The position numbers and the translations under genes were made by a program. From Kitasatospora sp. MBT63 (GTDB lineage Bacteria; Actinomycetota; Actinomycetes; Streptomycetales; Streptomycetaceae): 60,885 bases of DNA. The notes below the pieces were generated by a model. The model saw nothing but the letters and a program-made list of their open reading frames with translations. It did no database searches and was not told the DNA's origin. Positions 8,323-16,755 of the stretch are shown here, in pieces. The stretch is taken from contig NZ_JAIZ01000748.1 of NCBI RefSeq assembly GCF_000710465.2, positions 10,704 to 71,588 on the forward strand, given 5' to 3'. Every line of letters begins with the position of its first letter. Position 1 is the first letter of the stretch.

Positions 8323-8510
8323 ATGACACAGGGTCAGGAGCGTAACCGGGCGACCTGCTGGCCCCGGCGCCGCCGCGCCGGACGGCACGCCGCGACCGGC
8401 CGCCGCCGGAGGTCCGGTCGGCCGTACGGGCGACTTCCCCGCCCGGCGGCGCGGGCGCCGCCGCTTCCGCCGCGGCCGCACGACCCTCTCCCCCGGCGCG
8501 CGCGGGGTGG

Positions 8511-8972
8511 TCAGCCGCCGGTGGGGAGTGTTTCGAAGACCCGGCGCAGGAGGTCGGTGAGCTGGGTGCGTTCGGCGGGGGTGAGCGGGGTCAGGAGGGT
8601 GGCCTGGACGGCTTCGGCCTCGGCCTGCAGTTCGGTGAGGGCGGTGAGTCCGGCCGGGGTCGCGTGGACGCGGACGCGGCGGCGGTCGGCGGGGTCGCGG
8701 GTGCGCTCGACCCAGGTGGCGGCGGCGAGGTCGTCGACGACCTTGGTGATGTCGCTCGGGTCGACGGAGAGCCGGACGGCCAGCTCGCGCTGGGCGTGCG
8801 GGCCGAAGTCCGCGAGTGCGGCGAGCACCGCCATGTGCCACAGGCGCAGCCCGCGGCGGGCCAGCCGTGCGGCGAGCAGGCCGCGGGCGGCCTTGCCGGT
8901 TCGCGACAGCAGGTAGGTCGTGAGCCCGGTCAGGCTGGGCGGGAGGGTGTCCGGGGCCGGTTCGGGGTTCAT
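8511..8972 (-). CDS. MarR-family transcriptional regulator
   Basis: A 153-residue winged-helix repressor. The recognition helix region is RELAVRLSVDPSDITKVVDDL and the wing carries the usual DPADRRRVRVHATPAG motif; dimerisation helices lie at both ends. Start ATG is the only good one. It is divergent from a small VOC protein, and two adjoining palindromes fill the 62-bp gap, which strongly suggests autoregulation plus control of the VOC gene. MarR/VOC pairs commonly respond to a small toxic or phenolic ligand; the ligand is unknown here. Confidence 0.88.
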   Translation of the reverse strand: MNPEPAPDTLPPSLTGLTTYLLSRTGKAARGLLAARLARRGLRLWHMAVLAALADFGPHAQRELAVRLSVDPSDITKVVDDLAAATWVERTRDPADRRRVRVHATPAGLTALTELQAEAEAVQATLLTPLTPAERTQLTDLLRRVFETLPTGG

Positions 8973-8983
8973 GGCGATGATTC

Positions 8984-9017
8984 TAGGTGCTCACCTATAG
9001 TGGGTGTGGACCCATTA
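8984..9017. promoter_or_regulatory. Two adjoining MarR operator-like palindromes
   Basis: TAGGTG-CT-CACCTA (8984-8997) is a perfect palindrome; directly next to it TAGTGGGT-GTGG-ACCCATTA (8998-9017) pairs at 7 of 8 positions. They occupy the gap between the MarR and VOC genes and would place two dimers side by side over both promoters. Confidence 0.6.
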
Positions 9018-9034
9018 TTTCTGGAGGCTACCGC

Positions 9035-9436
9035 GTGGACGCGCTGCACCCCCGCCTGCTGGTCACCCGCTTCGCCGAGACCTTCCGCTTCTACGACGCC
9101 GTGCTGCCCCGGCTCGTCGGCGCCCGCCTGGCGACGGGCGGGCCCGCCGGCCCGTACGCGCACTGGGACGTGGACGGGCAGGGCGTCCTGGTGCTGTTCG
9201 AGCGTGCCGCGATGGCGGCGGCGACCGGCCTCACCGCCGCGGAGTCCCCGGCGCCCGGCGGCGGCGCGATGTTCGTCTGCCGGGTGGCGGACGTCGACGC
9301 GGGACTGGCACTCTGCCTGGCCCACGGCGCCGAGGAGGTCGCGCCCGCCACCGACCGGCCGTCCTGGGGGCCGACCCTGCGGACCGCGCACCTGCGCGAC
9401 CCCGAGGGCACGCTGATCGAGCTCCAGTCCTACTGA
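9035..9436 (+). CDS. Small VOC-family (glyoxalase-like) protein
   Basis: A single-domain VOC protein of 133 residues, beginning VDALHPRLLVTRFAETFRFYDAVLPRL and ending LRDPEGTLIELQSY, the typical first and last strands. The start is GTG because CTGGAGG lies 8 bases upstream; an ATG 16 codons earlier lies inside the operator region. It is divergent from a MarR regulator that probably controls it. Likely cytoplasmic; it may bind or modify the MarR ligand. The last-strand Glu (LIEL) is the usual metal ligand. Confidence 0.8.
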   Translation: MDALHPRLLVTRFAETFRFYDAVLPRLVGARLATGGPAGPYAHWDVDGQGVLVLFERAAMAAATGLTAAESPAPGGGAMFVCRVADVDAGLALCLAHGAEEVAPATDRPSWGPTLRTAHLRDPEGTLIELQSY

Positions 9437-9534
9437 GGGCCGACCGGCCCGGCGCGGGCGTCCTCATCCGGACGGACGGCGGACCGGCCTTGCGGGCGAT
9501 GCCCCGGCGCCCGCCGCGGGCCTAGGGTCGGTGC

Positions 9535-10182
9535 ATGACCCGACCGCTGCATCTCGCGACCTATCTGATGGCGTTCGACACCGACCGGCAGACCCTCTTC
9601 GACCGCACCCGGACGGGGTTCCTGGTGCGGGCGGCGGTCCTCGCCGAGCTGGCCCGCCGCGGGAGCGTGGCCGACGACGGCGGCACGGTGGCCGTCGCGG
9701 AGGCCGAGCCGACCGGCGATCCGGTCCTCGACGCCGCGCTGACCGAGGTCGGTGCCCATGCTCGGCGCTGGAAGGCCTGGATCCGCCGGGACCGCGAGGA
9801 CACCCTGGAGGCCGTCGAGCAGCAACTGGCCGTCCTGGGCGCGGTGCTGATCGAGGACCGCGACCCGTACGGGCCGCCCGCCCGGCGGCGGGTGCTGGTC
9901 CCGGACCCCGCCGAGGCGCTGGCGGTGCAGCGGGCGACCGCGGCGCTGCTGCGCGGCGAGGGCGACCCGGCGCGGGTCGGTCTCGGTGAGGCCGCACTGG
10001 CGGCGCTGGCCGCGGCCGGGGGCGTCGGCCTGGTCGTCTCCCGCGGTGAGCGCCGGGCCCACCGCGACCGGGTGACGGCGCTGACCGGGCGGCTGTCGGA
10101 GCTGTCGCCGGCCCTGGCCCGCGCGGTGGGCGGCCTCGGCACCACGCTGGTGGCGGCCCAGGGCGGGATGGGCGGCGGCTGA
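9535..10182 (+). CDS. GPP34-family protein
   Basis: A 215-residue actinobacterial protein of the GPP34 (Golgi phosphoprotein 3-like) fold. The N-terminal block LATYLMAFDTDRQTLFDRTRTGFLVRAAVLAELARRG and the later KAWIRRDREDTLEAVEQQL are characteristic. The eukaryotic relatives bind phosphoinositide membranes; the bacterial role is not established, so I claim only the family. All-helical, no signal peptide or membrane segment. It stands alone between a VOC gene and the convergent channel gene. Confidence 0.75.
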   Translation: MTRPLHLATYLMAFDTDRQTLFDRTRTGFLVRAAVLAELARRGSVADDGGTVAVAEAEPTGDPVLDAALTEVGAHARRWKAWIRRDREDTLEAVEQQLAVLGAVLIEDRDPYGPPARRRVLVPDPAEALAVQRATAALLRGEGDPARVGLGEAALAALAAAGGVGLVVSRGERRAHRDRVTALTGRLSELSPALARAVGGLGTTLVAAQGGMGGG

Positions 10183-10272
10183 GCCGCGCCTGCGTGAACT
10201 CCGGCCACCGGCAACACCGGTGGCCGACACCACCGGTGACCGGGGTCCGGCGCTGCCAGGCCCGCCACCGGC

Positions 10273-11112
10273 TCAGGCCACCGGCTCGGTGGCGCGGGAC
10301 GGCCCGGCGGGCGGCTCGGCGGACGGTTCCGCCGATGGCTCGGCGGACAGATCTGCGGACAGGCCTTCGGACGGCTCGGACGGCGGGTCGGCGGGCCGGA
10401 CGGCGCCCAGCTCCGCGAGCTGCCGGCGCAGTTCGCGGACCTCGGCCGTGAGCTCCAGGATGGCCTGCTGGTTCTGGTGGTCGACACGTTCCTCCGCCTG
10501 GAAGCGGGCGACGAACCAGGCCGCGATGTTGGCGGTCACCACACCGAGCAGCGCGATGCCGGAGAGCATCAGGGCGACCGCGAGCAGCCGTCCCAGTCCC
10601 GTGGTCGGGGTGAGGTCCCCGTAGCCGACCGTGGTCATCGTGGTGAAGGACCACCAGAGCGCGTCGCCCAGCGTACGGATGCTGGCGGTCGGCGAGGAGC
10701 GTTCGATCTCCAGCACGGCCAGGGAACCGAACACCAGCAGGCCGAGCACGACCCCCGCGACATAGGTGGTCAGCCGGACCTGGGAGGCCATCCGCACCCG
10801 CCGCCCGGCCAGCAGCAGGGTGGAGACCAGGCGCAGCAGCCGCAGCGGCTGGACCAGGGGCAGCAGGACCGAGGCGAGGTCGAGCGGGTTGCTGCGGACG
10901 AAGGTCCAGCGCTGCTCGGCGAGGAGCAGCCGCATGCCGTAGTCCACGGCGAACGCCGCCCAGGCGGCCCACTCCACCCAGGTCGCACCGTGCAGGACCC
11001 ACGGCCGGGCGTCGGGGGCGAGGATCGGCACGGCGTACGCCACGGCGAACACGACGGACAGGGCGATCAGCGGGTTCTGGGTGCGGTGTTCCCAGCGTTC
11101 GCGGCGGGTCAT
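10273..11112 (-). CDS. Voltage-gated-type potassium channel
   Basis: A 279-residue six-transmembrane K+ channel. Helices S1-S4 span about residues 14-105, with an Arg-rich S4-like stretch (RLLRLVSTLLLAGRRVRMAS, 91-110). The pore helix and selectivity filter TTMTTVGYGD (filter 161-166) are intact, followed by S6 (about 173-197). A short C-terminal coiled coil (QQAILELTAEVRELRRQLAEL) probably helps tetramer assembly, and the tail has a repeated SAEP unit. The inward-facing regulatory RCK domain is absent, so gating is by voltage or another cue. Confidence 0.9.
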   Translation of the reverse strand: MTRRERWEHRTQNPLIALSVVFAVAYAVPILAPDARPWVLHGATWVEWAAWAAFAVDYGMRLLLAEQRWTFVRSNPLDLASVLLPLVQPLRLLRLVSTLLLAGRRVRMASQVRLTTYVAGVVLGLLVFGSLAVLEIERSSPTASIRTLGDALWWSFTTMTTVGYGDLTPTTGLGRLLAVALMLSGIALLGVVTANIAAWFVARFQAEERVDHQNQQAILELTAEVRELRRQLAELGAVRPADPPSEPSEGLSADLSAEPSAEPSAEPPAGPSRATEPVA

Positions 11113-11379
11113 CCGGATGGCCTGCTTCCTGGCTGGTCGGCGTGTCGGGCCCTTCGACGGCGGGTGGAGCCGTGGCCATTGTGCCGGGCGCCGCGGGGTG
11201 GCGGCGGACGCCGAGCGGGCGGGTGGCGGCGGGTGACGGCGGGTGGTCCAGCTGCTGGGAAGCGTCCTCCCGGGTTGGGCTCATCAGCGCCTGGCAGACT
11301 CCCCGGCCTGCGCCGTTTCCGCCTTCGCCGCCGTACTGCCGCCCCCGGGCCCGCGGCGGCGCCGACCCCCGGAGGTTCC

Positions 11380-13261
11380 ATGCGCGTCCGTCGTGCCGTG
11401 CCCCGTGCCCTGCGGCGCCGGCTGCGGCGCCTCGCCGACCGGCTGGCCCCACGACGACGTCCGCAGGCCGTTCCGCAGGCCGTTGCGCAGGCCCCGGCCG
11501 CCGCCGCGCGGCCGCGGCCCGATCCGCTGCTGGAGCGCGAGGAGCAGCTGCTGGCGGACCTGCCCGACCTGGTCCGGCACGGTGAACGGTGCGCCCTGCT
11601 GCGGGGCCCGGTGCTGCCGGGCGAGACGGCGGACGCCAACCTCGCCGAGACCGCCGCCGCGCTCACGGCGGCCGGGGTGCCGTTCGCCGTGGTGCCCGAC
11701 CGGCCCGGCAGGCACCGGCTGGCCATCCGTCCGGGGGGCCGGACCGCGGCGCTGGAGGCCTGCGCGGCCGCCTTCGCCGGCCGGCCCGTCTACGCGGACC
11801 TGCTGGAGCACGGCCGGACGCTGGGGACCGTCCTCGCCGAGCAGCTTCCCGCCGCCGTCCCCGCCGTGGAGGCGCCGCCCGCGCGGACCCCGGCGGCGGC
11901 ACCGGACGAGGGCGGGGAGGCGGATGACGGGAGCGGGCGCGACCGGGTGAAGGGGGTGCGGGTGTACCGGCCCGTCCTGGCCGGCGGCCGGGTGCACTAC
12001 GGCGCCGACCACGGCTGTGACGTGGAGTTCTGGGACGCGGCGGAGTCCGGGGAGGGTGCCGTCGCCTCGATCGGGGTGACCCCGTACGGCTGGTGGCTCT
12101 CCTCGCTGGAGGCCACCTCGGAGATCCGGATCGGGGACCGGACCTACCCGCTCGCGGACCTTCGCCACCGCGTTCCCCGAGGACGTGTCCTTCCCCGTCG
12201 ACGCCGTGGTGTCCTGGGTCGACGACCGCGACCGGGCCTGGCGACGCCGCCGCGCCGAGGCCCGCGCCCGGGTACTGGCCGACCGCGGCCTGCCCGACGA
12301 CGGGCCGGACGCACTGCCCGGCGACACCCCGCAGCGCTACCGCAACCGGGACGAACTGCGCTACTGCCTGCGGTCGATCGCGGCCAACGCGCCCTGGGTC
12401 AGGCACGTCCACCTGGTCACGGATGATCAGGTGCCGCACTGGCTGGACACCTCGTGGCCCGGCCTGACGGTGGTCTCCCACCGGGAGCTGTTCGCCGACG
12501 GCGGCGCCCGCCCGGTGTTCAACTCGCACGCCATCGAAGCCCGGCTGCACCTGATTCCCGGCCTCGCCGAACACTTCCTGTACTTCAACGACGACATGTT
12601 CCTCGGCCGGCCGCTGAGCCCGCAGCTGTTCTTCCACGGCAACGGCCTGCCCAAGGTCTTCCCGGACGACCGGGTGATCCCGCCCGGTGACGCGGGCCCG
12701 GGCGACACCGTCTACGTCGCGGCGCAGAAGAACACCCGGGCCGCGATCCGGGCGGCGTGCGGGCGGACCTACCCGCGGGTCCTGTGCCACGTCCCGTACC
12801 CGCTGCGGCGCAGCATCCTGGCGGACAGCGCCGAGCGCTTCGCCGAGCCGCTGGCCCTCACCGCCGGGACGGCCTTCCGCTCGGCGACCGACCTCGCGCC
12901 GGTGACCCTGGCCAGTCACCTCGCCCACGCCACCGGCCGGGCCGTCACCGGCGAGCTCGAGCACGGCTACTTCCGCGTGGACAGCGGGGACGACCTCGGG
13001 CGGCTGCGCGATCTGGCGGACCGCCGCTGGGCCGACGCCTTCTGCCTCGCCGACGGTGTCCGCGACGCGATTCCGCGGGCGGAACAGGACCGCGCCGTCC
13101 GGGCCTTCCTGCGGGACTGCTTCCCGGTCCCCTCCCCGTTCGAGGATCCGGCCGCGGGCGACCTCGGCCCGGCCGGTCCCGGCCCCGACCCCGGCCCCGG
13201 CCCCGTTCCACCGCGCGGCACCCCGGCGCCCGACGACCGCCCGGACGTCCTGGCGTCCTGA
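11380..13261 (+). pseudogene. Stealth-family phosphotransferase, interrupted by a frameshift
   Basis: Stealth proteins transfer sugar-phosphates for surface polysaccharides or teichoic-acid-like polymers. The gene opens at an ATG with GGAGG four bases upstream. The first frame runs through an Arg-rich N-terminus and an N-terminal domain to about 12156. The second carries CR1 (FPVDAVVSWVDDRDRAW), CR2 (RYRNRDELRYCLRSI through YFNDDMFLGRPL) and later conserved regions to 13261, with a Pro/Gly/Asp tail. The frames join only if one base is skipped near 12154-12160, giving about 626 residues. A GTG at 12185 starts exactly at CR1 but lacks a well-spaced ribosome binding site. Either a real inactivating indel or a sequencing error. 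Confidence 0.7.
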
Positions 13262-13381
13262 CGTCCCGGTGTCCCGGTGTCCTCACCCGTGCGGTCGGCG
13301 GATCATGGTGGTGTCCCTCCCCCGGTACGACGGCCGTCGGCCGTCGGCCGGGCCCGCGGTTCGACCGATCGGAGCACGCCC

Positions 13382-13825
13382 GTGACCACCGGCCCCACCG
13401 GAGCCCCGCTGCGCATCCTCACGGTCTGCCTGGGCAACTACTGCCGCAGCCCGCTCGCCGCCGCGGTGCTCGCCGCCAAGGCGGGCGCGGCCGCCGAGGT
13501 GAGCTCCGCCGGCCTGCTCGACCTATGGGTCGGCGGGACCGCCCACCCCACGATGATCGCGGCCGCGGCCGGGCTCGGCTACGACCTCTCCGGCCACCGC
13601 CCCGTCCGGGTCGACGCCGCGATGCTCGATCGGGCGGACGTCGTGCTCGCCATGGACCGCTCCGTGCTGGAGCAGTTGCGGTCCCTCGGCGGTGCCCGGA
13701 ACGCCGCCAAGATCCGGCTCTACCTGGACGGCCGGGACGTGCCCGACCCGATGGGCGGCACCGCCGAGGGCTTCGCTGCCAGCGCGGCCATCATCGAGGC
13801 CGGGGCCGCCCGACACCTGCCCTGA
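13382..13825 (+). CDS. Low-molecular-weight protein-tyrosine phosphatase
   Basis: A 147-residue phosphatase that removes phosphate from tyrosine (or low-molecular phosphoesters). The P-loop VCLGNYCRSP places the nucleophile at Cys16 and the phosphate-binding Arg at 22; the general-acid loop is VPDPMGG with Asp-Pro. The start is GTG, with GGAG nine bases before. It follows the Stealth gene by 120 bases on the same strand; in actinomycetes such phosphatases often lie by polysaccharide export or kinase genes, so a link to surface polymer control is possible but unproved. Confidence 0.88.
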   Translation: MTTGPTGAPLRILTVCLGNYCRSPLAAAVLAAKAGAAAEVSSAGLLDLWVGGTAHPTMIAAAAGLGYDLSGHRPVRVDAAMLDRADVVLAMDRSVLEQLRSLGGARNAAKIRLYLDGRDVPDPMGGTAEGFAASAAIIEAGAARHLP

Positions 13826-13865
13826 CACCTGGCTCAGGGCTCGGGGCTCGGGGCTCAGGGGGCCG

Positions 13866-14231
13866 CTACCGCTGTTTGGCGTAGTCCGACAGCCCCTGCC
13901 AGTCGATCACGACGCAGGGCTCGTCGCCCACCACCCAGGCGTCGTGGCCGGGCGGGCAGACCATGAAGTCACCGGGGCCGAAGTCGGCCGACTCGCCGTC
14001 GTCCATCACGATGTGCATCCGGCCCGAGATCACGTACCCCATGTGCGAGGCCTGGCAGGTCTCGGTACCCGCGAGCGGCTTGATGTGCGTCGACCACTTC
14101 CAGCCGGGCTCGAAGGTTCCCCGTCCCACCGCTCCGGCGTCCAGGTTGACCAGCTCCACCTTCCCCGAGTCCTGCTCGAAGGGCCGGACCTCCTCGGGGC
14201 TGTCGAAACTCTTGCGGATCAGACCAGACAT
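13866..14231 (-). CDS. Cupin-domain protein
   Basis: A 121-residue single-domain cupin. The two cupin motifs are visible: THIKPLAGTETCQASHMGYVISG (motif 1 with His and Glu-like positions, less canonical) and DFGPGDFMVCPPGHDAWVVGDEPC (motif 2, PxGxxxW with His). Small cupins bind a metal or a ligand and serve as sensors or isomerases; no substrate can be named. A GAGGAG site lies seven bases before the ATG. It converges with the phosphatase gene and lies just outside the left end of the integrated element. Confidence 0.75.
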   Translation of the reverse strand: MSGLIRKSFDSPEEVRPFEQDSGKVELVNLDAGAVGRGTFEPGWKWSTHIKPLAGTETCQASHMGYVISGRMHIVMDDGESADFGPGDFMVCPPGHDAWVVGDEPCVVIDWQGLSDYAKQR

Positions 14232-14335
14232 GACGTGCTCCTCACCCGAACCGGGATCCCCCTTCCAGTCTCGGCTCCGGAGCCCCGGACGGCGACGCGC
14301 GGCCGGACCGGACCGGCCCGGGCGGCCCGGCCCGG

Positions 14336-14383
14336 TCAGCTCAGCCGGGTCCGCAGCAAGCAGAACTCGCTACCCTCGGGGTC
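14336..14383 (-). pseudogene. 3' end of VOC gene split by the integrated element
   Basis: Sixteen codons reading DPEGSEFCLLRTRLS and a stop on the minus strand, the typical C-terminus of small glyoxalase/VOC proteins (the common form is LADPEGNEFCLL). The matching 5' part ends at 24337 with ...WHVLAD-P on the same strand. Joined at the shared GACCC (plus-strand GGGTC) the two give one uninterrupted reading frame of about 126 residues. Confidence 0.85.
14379..14383. other. attL core of the integrated element
   Basis: GGGTC is shared with 24337-24341. Left of it is host VOC-gene sequence; right of it is element sequence beginning TCCGGAC. The reconstructed empty site would read CTACCCTCG-GGGTC-GGCCAGG. 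Confidence 0.75.
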
Positions 14384-14427
14384 TCCGGACGGGCGGTAAC
14401 TAACGGTTCTACGACAGGGCCGAGAGT

Positions 14428-14457
14428 GCCCCGCCCGGGATCGGTCCCGGACGGGGC
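14428..14457 (-). terminator. Strong hairpin after the left-end small-gene operon
   Basis: GCCCCGCCCGGGA-TCGG-TCCCGGACGGGGC: a 13-bp stem with one mismatch, beginning 11 bases past the stop of the minus-strand gene ending at 14468. No U-tract, as is usual in actinomycetes. Confidence 0.7.
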
Positions 14458-14467
14458 GAGGGGGGTT

Positions 14468-14728
14468 CTACTGCGGGCAGGTCAGCGAGCACGCCCACAG
14501 GGTGTGCCCGGGGCCGCTCGCGGCTTCCTGGTGGACGATCGGGACCGGGGTGGGGGCCGGACCCCCGCACCGAGCGCAGCGCACCGGAGCGAGGCGGGGC
14601 CACGTCTCCCCGCGGGCGTTCTGGTGGTTGTCCCCGTGGAACGGCTCACGGACGCACGGGGCTCCGTCGAACTGCCCGGGGCGAGGGGCGCCGCATGTGG
14701 GCTTCTCGGTAGCGGCGAGGGTCATCAC
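14468..14728 (-). CDS. Small Cys-rich protein of the element
   Basis: An 86-residue protein with paired cysteines that could bind zinc: CGAPRPGQFDGAPC near the N-terminus, CARCGG in the middle and a C-x3-C at the end (WACSLTCPQ). No enzymatic motif. Its ATG lies inside the end of the upstream gene (ATGA overlap, 4 bases), so the two are translated together. Proteins of this kind are common in actinomycete integrative elements and phages and have no known role. Confidence 0.65.
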   Translation of the reverse strand: MMTLAATEKPTCGAPRPGQFDGAPCVREPFHGDNHQNARGETWPRLAPVRCARCGGPAPTPVPIVHQEAASGPGHTLWACSLTCPQ

Positions 14729-15072
14729 GCCACCGCCCCAGCGAGCGTGTGCGCGCCGGGGTAGGTGTATCCGGGGTCGGGCTTCCCCATCACGACTGCC
14801 CGAAGGGCTTCACGCCGTTCGCGCTGCTGCTCCCTCTCCTCGTACTGGCGCTGCATTTCGTCCAGCTCGGCAAGCCATGCCGTGTGGTCGACGTACGGGC
14901 GCACCAGCGGCCCCACGTACGGGTTCTCTCGCTCGGCCCACGACGCGAGTCGCTGTTCGGGGAGAGTGACCCGGATGGGCTCGGGGGTGGCCGGTGCGGC
15001 GCGGTGCTGTCCGCGAGCCGGAAGGATTCGGCGCAGCACCCACAGGAGGGCGAGGGCGATAAGGTGTCGCAT
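14725..15072 (-). CDS. Small protein with N-terminal hydrophobic helix and coiled coil
   Basis: A 115-residue protein. Residues 1-17 (MRHLIALALLWVLRRIL) form a short hydrophobic helix that could anchor it to the membrane; residues 65-92 (ELDEMQRQYEEREQQRERREAL) are a charged coiled coil. GGGAG lies 9-13 bases before the ATG. It is the first gene of a two-gene minus-strand operon and is divergent from the GntR-type regulator, so it may be that regulator's target. Function unknown. Confidence 0.6.
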   Translation of the reverse strand: MRHLIALALLWVLRRILPARGQHRAAPATPEPIRVTLPEQRLASWAERENPYVGPLVRPYVDHTAWLAELDEMQRQYEEREQQRERREALRAVVMGKPDPGYTYPGAHTLAGAVA

Positions 15073-15167
15073 GTTCGTTCAGCTCCCTAAAGCTGTCGGA
15101 CGCGACCCCCGGAGCCGGGCCTAATCGGCTTCCGGGGGTTCTCTAATTTCTTGAAAATACGGGACCA

Positions 15168-15206
15168 GCCTATACCTGTCCATAGGCGGCCACTACCTAC
15201 GGTAGG
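15168..15206. promoter_or_regulatory. Two inverted repeats in the GntR divergent gap
   Basis: GCCTAT-ACCTGTCC-ATAGGC (15168-15187) is a perfect 6-bp repeat; CCTAC-G-GTAGG (15196-15206) is a second palindrome. Both lie between the small-gene operon and the GntR-type gene and are candidate operators. A TTGAAA at 15151-15156 could be a -35 box but its partner is unclear. Confidence 0.4.
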
Positions 15207-15242
15207 CAGGCGTGGCGGTGCGCAGCCGGATACCGTAGCGCT

Positions 15243-15509
15243 GTGACCGACCTTGACCCGACCCGCCCGAAGTGGCCCCAGATCGTGGCAGTCCTCGCCG
15301 CACGAATTGAGCGAGGCGCCAACGGCTACGCGCCGGGCTCGATGATCACAAGCCCTATGGTCCAAGCGGAGTTCTCGGTAGCCAAGATCACCGCTGGGAA
15401 GGTCTTCGCGGAGCTTCGACGCAAGGGGCTGATCCGGACCGAGTTCGGGATGGGCAGCTTCGTGACCGACCAGGCGGAGCGCATCGACCAGGCCAACGGG
15501 AACCATTGA
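15243..15509 (+). CDS. GntR-type winged-helix regulator (DNA-binding domain only)
   Basis: An 88-residue protein consisting of little more than a GntR winged helix: WPQIVAVLAARIERGANGYAPGSMITS (helix 1), MVQAEFSVAKITAGKVFAELRRKGLI (helices 2-3) and RTEFGMGSFV (wing). GntR proteins of integrative elements control excision, transfer or transcription; the ligand-binding domain is missing here, so it likely acts without one or as a partner. The start is GTG with no strong ribosome binding site. Divergent from the left-end operon. Confidence 0.75.
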   Translation: MTDLDPTRPKWPQIVAVLAARIERGANGYAPGSMITSPMVQAEFSVAKITAGKVFAELRRKGLIRTEFGMGSFVTDQAERIDQANGNH

Positions 15510-15543
15510 GCCCCGTCCTGCCGGATCACCAGCGGGACGGGGC
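15510..15543 (+). terminator. Hairpin after the GntR-type gene
   Basis: GCCCCGTCC...GGACGGGGC, 9-bp perfect stem starting at the base after the stop codon, between this gene and the convergent methyltransferase gene; it could stop transcripts from both sides. Confidence 0.6.
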
Positions 15544-15612
15544 CGAGGGCGCAGGATAGCCAATGGCCGTTGAGTGAATACGACGCCTGCGCCCCCACCG
15601 AGCCTATCCGGC

Positions 15613-16755
15613 TCAGATCGGGAGATCCCAGCCCGGACCGTCCGCGGTGCCGAGCCAGACCCGCTGTCGTTCTTCGGACACGGTGATGCCGAATCCGTCC
15701 TGGTGCGGCTTACCCTTCGTCTGCCACGCTTCTACGGCGTTCTCCACCTGGTCCCACAGCCGGAGCGGGCCACGCTGGACCACGGTCCACCCCCCGTCAG
15801 GGTTGGGCATGGTCCGGGCCTGCGATCCGGTGGCCACGTCCGAGAGAATCTGATGCCCGCCCGCGCCCATCCGCTCGGCTGACGGTGCCGCGAGCTGTGC
15901 GACCCACCCACCCGTCCACGTGCTGATGACCTCGGGGTCGATCCTGCTGGGCCGCTCGTTGCCGGGCAGCAGGGAAAGGCTCTGGCGGGGCGGCCGGTCA
16001 TGCGGCCGGGCGATCATGAAACTGGTGAAGCCCGGCAGGAACCGGCCCGTGGCCTCTCCGGGGGCTGTCATGGTGAGCAGAGCCAGACCGAATCCGTAGG
16101 ACCAGCCGGAAAGGGTTACCAGGATCTTTCCGCCCGGCTTGACCTGGTGCAGCCACGGCGGCGGGATGTACCGAACCGAACAGGTAGCAATGAGCCGGTC
16201 GTAGTCGCCCCCGTCCGGGTCGCCGAGCATCCCGTCACCGATGATCAGGCGGGGCGCGTAGCTGGCGGCCTTGATGGCAGTGGCAGCAGCCCCACCCACC
16301 GTGGGGTCATATTCGATGCTGGTGATGTTGGTGTCCCCGAGGCGGTGCGCACCGAGGGCGGTTGAGTAGCCCGTTCCTGTGCCGATCTCCAACACGCGGT
16401 GCCCGGCCTCGGTGTCGAGCTGGTGCCACATGCGCAGTACCAGGGACGGCAGGGTGGATGACGAAGACGGGGCGCCGGTCACGGTGCCGTCGGGCACGTC
16501 CTCCGGGCGGGTCCGTCCGTCCAGTTGGGTGACGAGGGTCTGATTCGTGTAGACGCTCTCCAGCCATCCGGGCTCGCCCTCGCGAACGGGCCGGTACTCG
16601 GTCGGGTTGCTCCCTTCGACCGGAAGGAAGTACGACCCGACGAACAGTTCCCGGGGGACGGTCTTCGCGGCGCGATCCCACGCGGGATCGGTCACCATGT
16701 CGTCCCCCGTGAAGGCAGCCACCATTGCGGCGCGAAGTTCGGCCGATGTGCTCAC
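15613..16755 (-). CDS. tgmC: PIMT-like O-methyltransferase of the graspetide operon
   Basis: A 380-residue SAM-dependent methyltransferase related to protein-L-isoaspartate O-methyltransferase. The PIMT-like block SSSSTLPSLVLRMW precedes motif I VLEIGTGTGYSTAL (about 120-133); a 150-residue C-terminal extension follows. In graspetide operons this enzyme methylates an Asp of the cross-linked peptide, which then closes to an aspartimide (as shown for fuscimiditide). The GTG start overlaps the ligase stop as GTGA, so the gene is third in a coupled operon; the alternative ATG upstream lies within the ligase gene. Last gene before a hairpin at 15510-15543. Confidence 0.85.
   Translation of the reverse strand: MSTSAELRAAMVAAFTGDDMVTDPAWDRAAKTVPRELFVGSYFLPVEGSNPTEYRPVREGEPGWLESVYTNQTLVTQLDGRTRPEDVPDGTVTGAPSSSSTLPSLVLRMWHQLDTEAGHRVLEIGTGTGYSTALGAHRLGDTNITSIEYDPTVGGAAATAIKAASYAPRLIIGDGMLGDPDGGDYDRLIATCSVRYIPPPWLHQVKPGGKILVTLSGWSYGFGLALLTMTAPGEATGRFLPGFTSFMIARPHDRPPRQSLSLLPGNERPSRIDPEVISTWTGGWVAQLAAPSAERMGAGGHQILSDVATGSQARTMPNPDGGWTVVQRGPLRLWDQVENAVEAWQTKGKPHQDGFGITVSEERQRVWLGTADGPGWDLPI

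Noticed and set aside
9535..9989. Second frame over the GPP34 gene (152 codons)
   Set aside because: Arg/Gly-rich shadow of the GPP34 coding frame.
10273..10400. SAEP/GGCTCGGCGGA repeats as a CRISPR or VNTR
   Set aside because: They encode an in-frame repeat in the K+ channel tail; spacing and lack of unique spacers exclude CRISPR.
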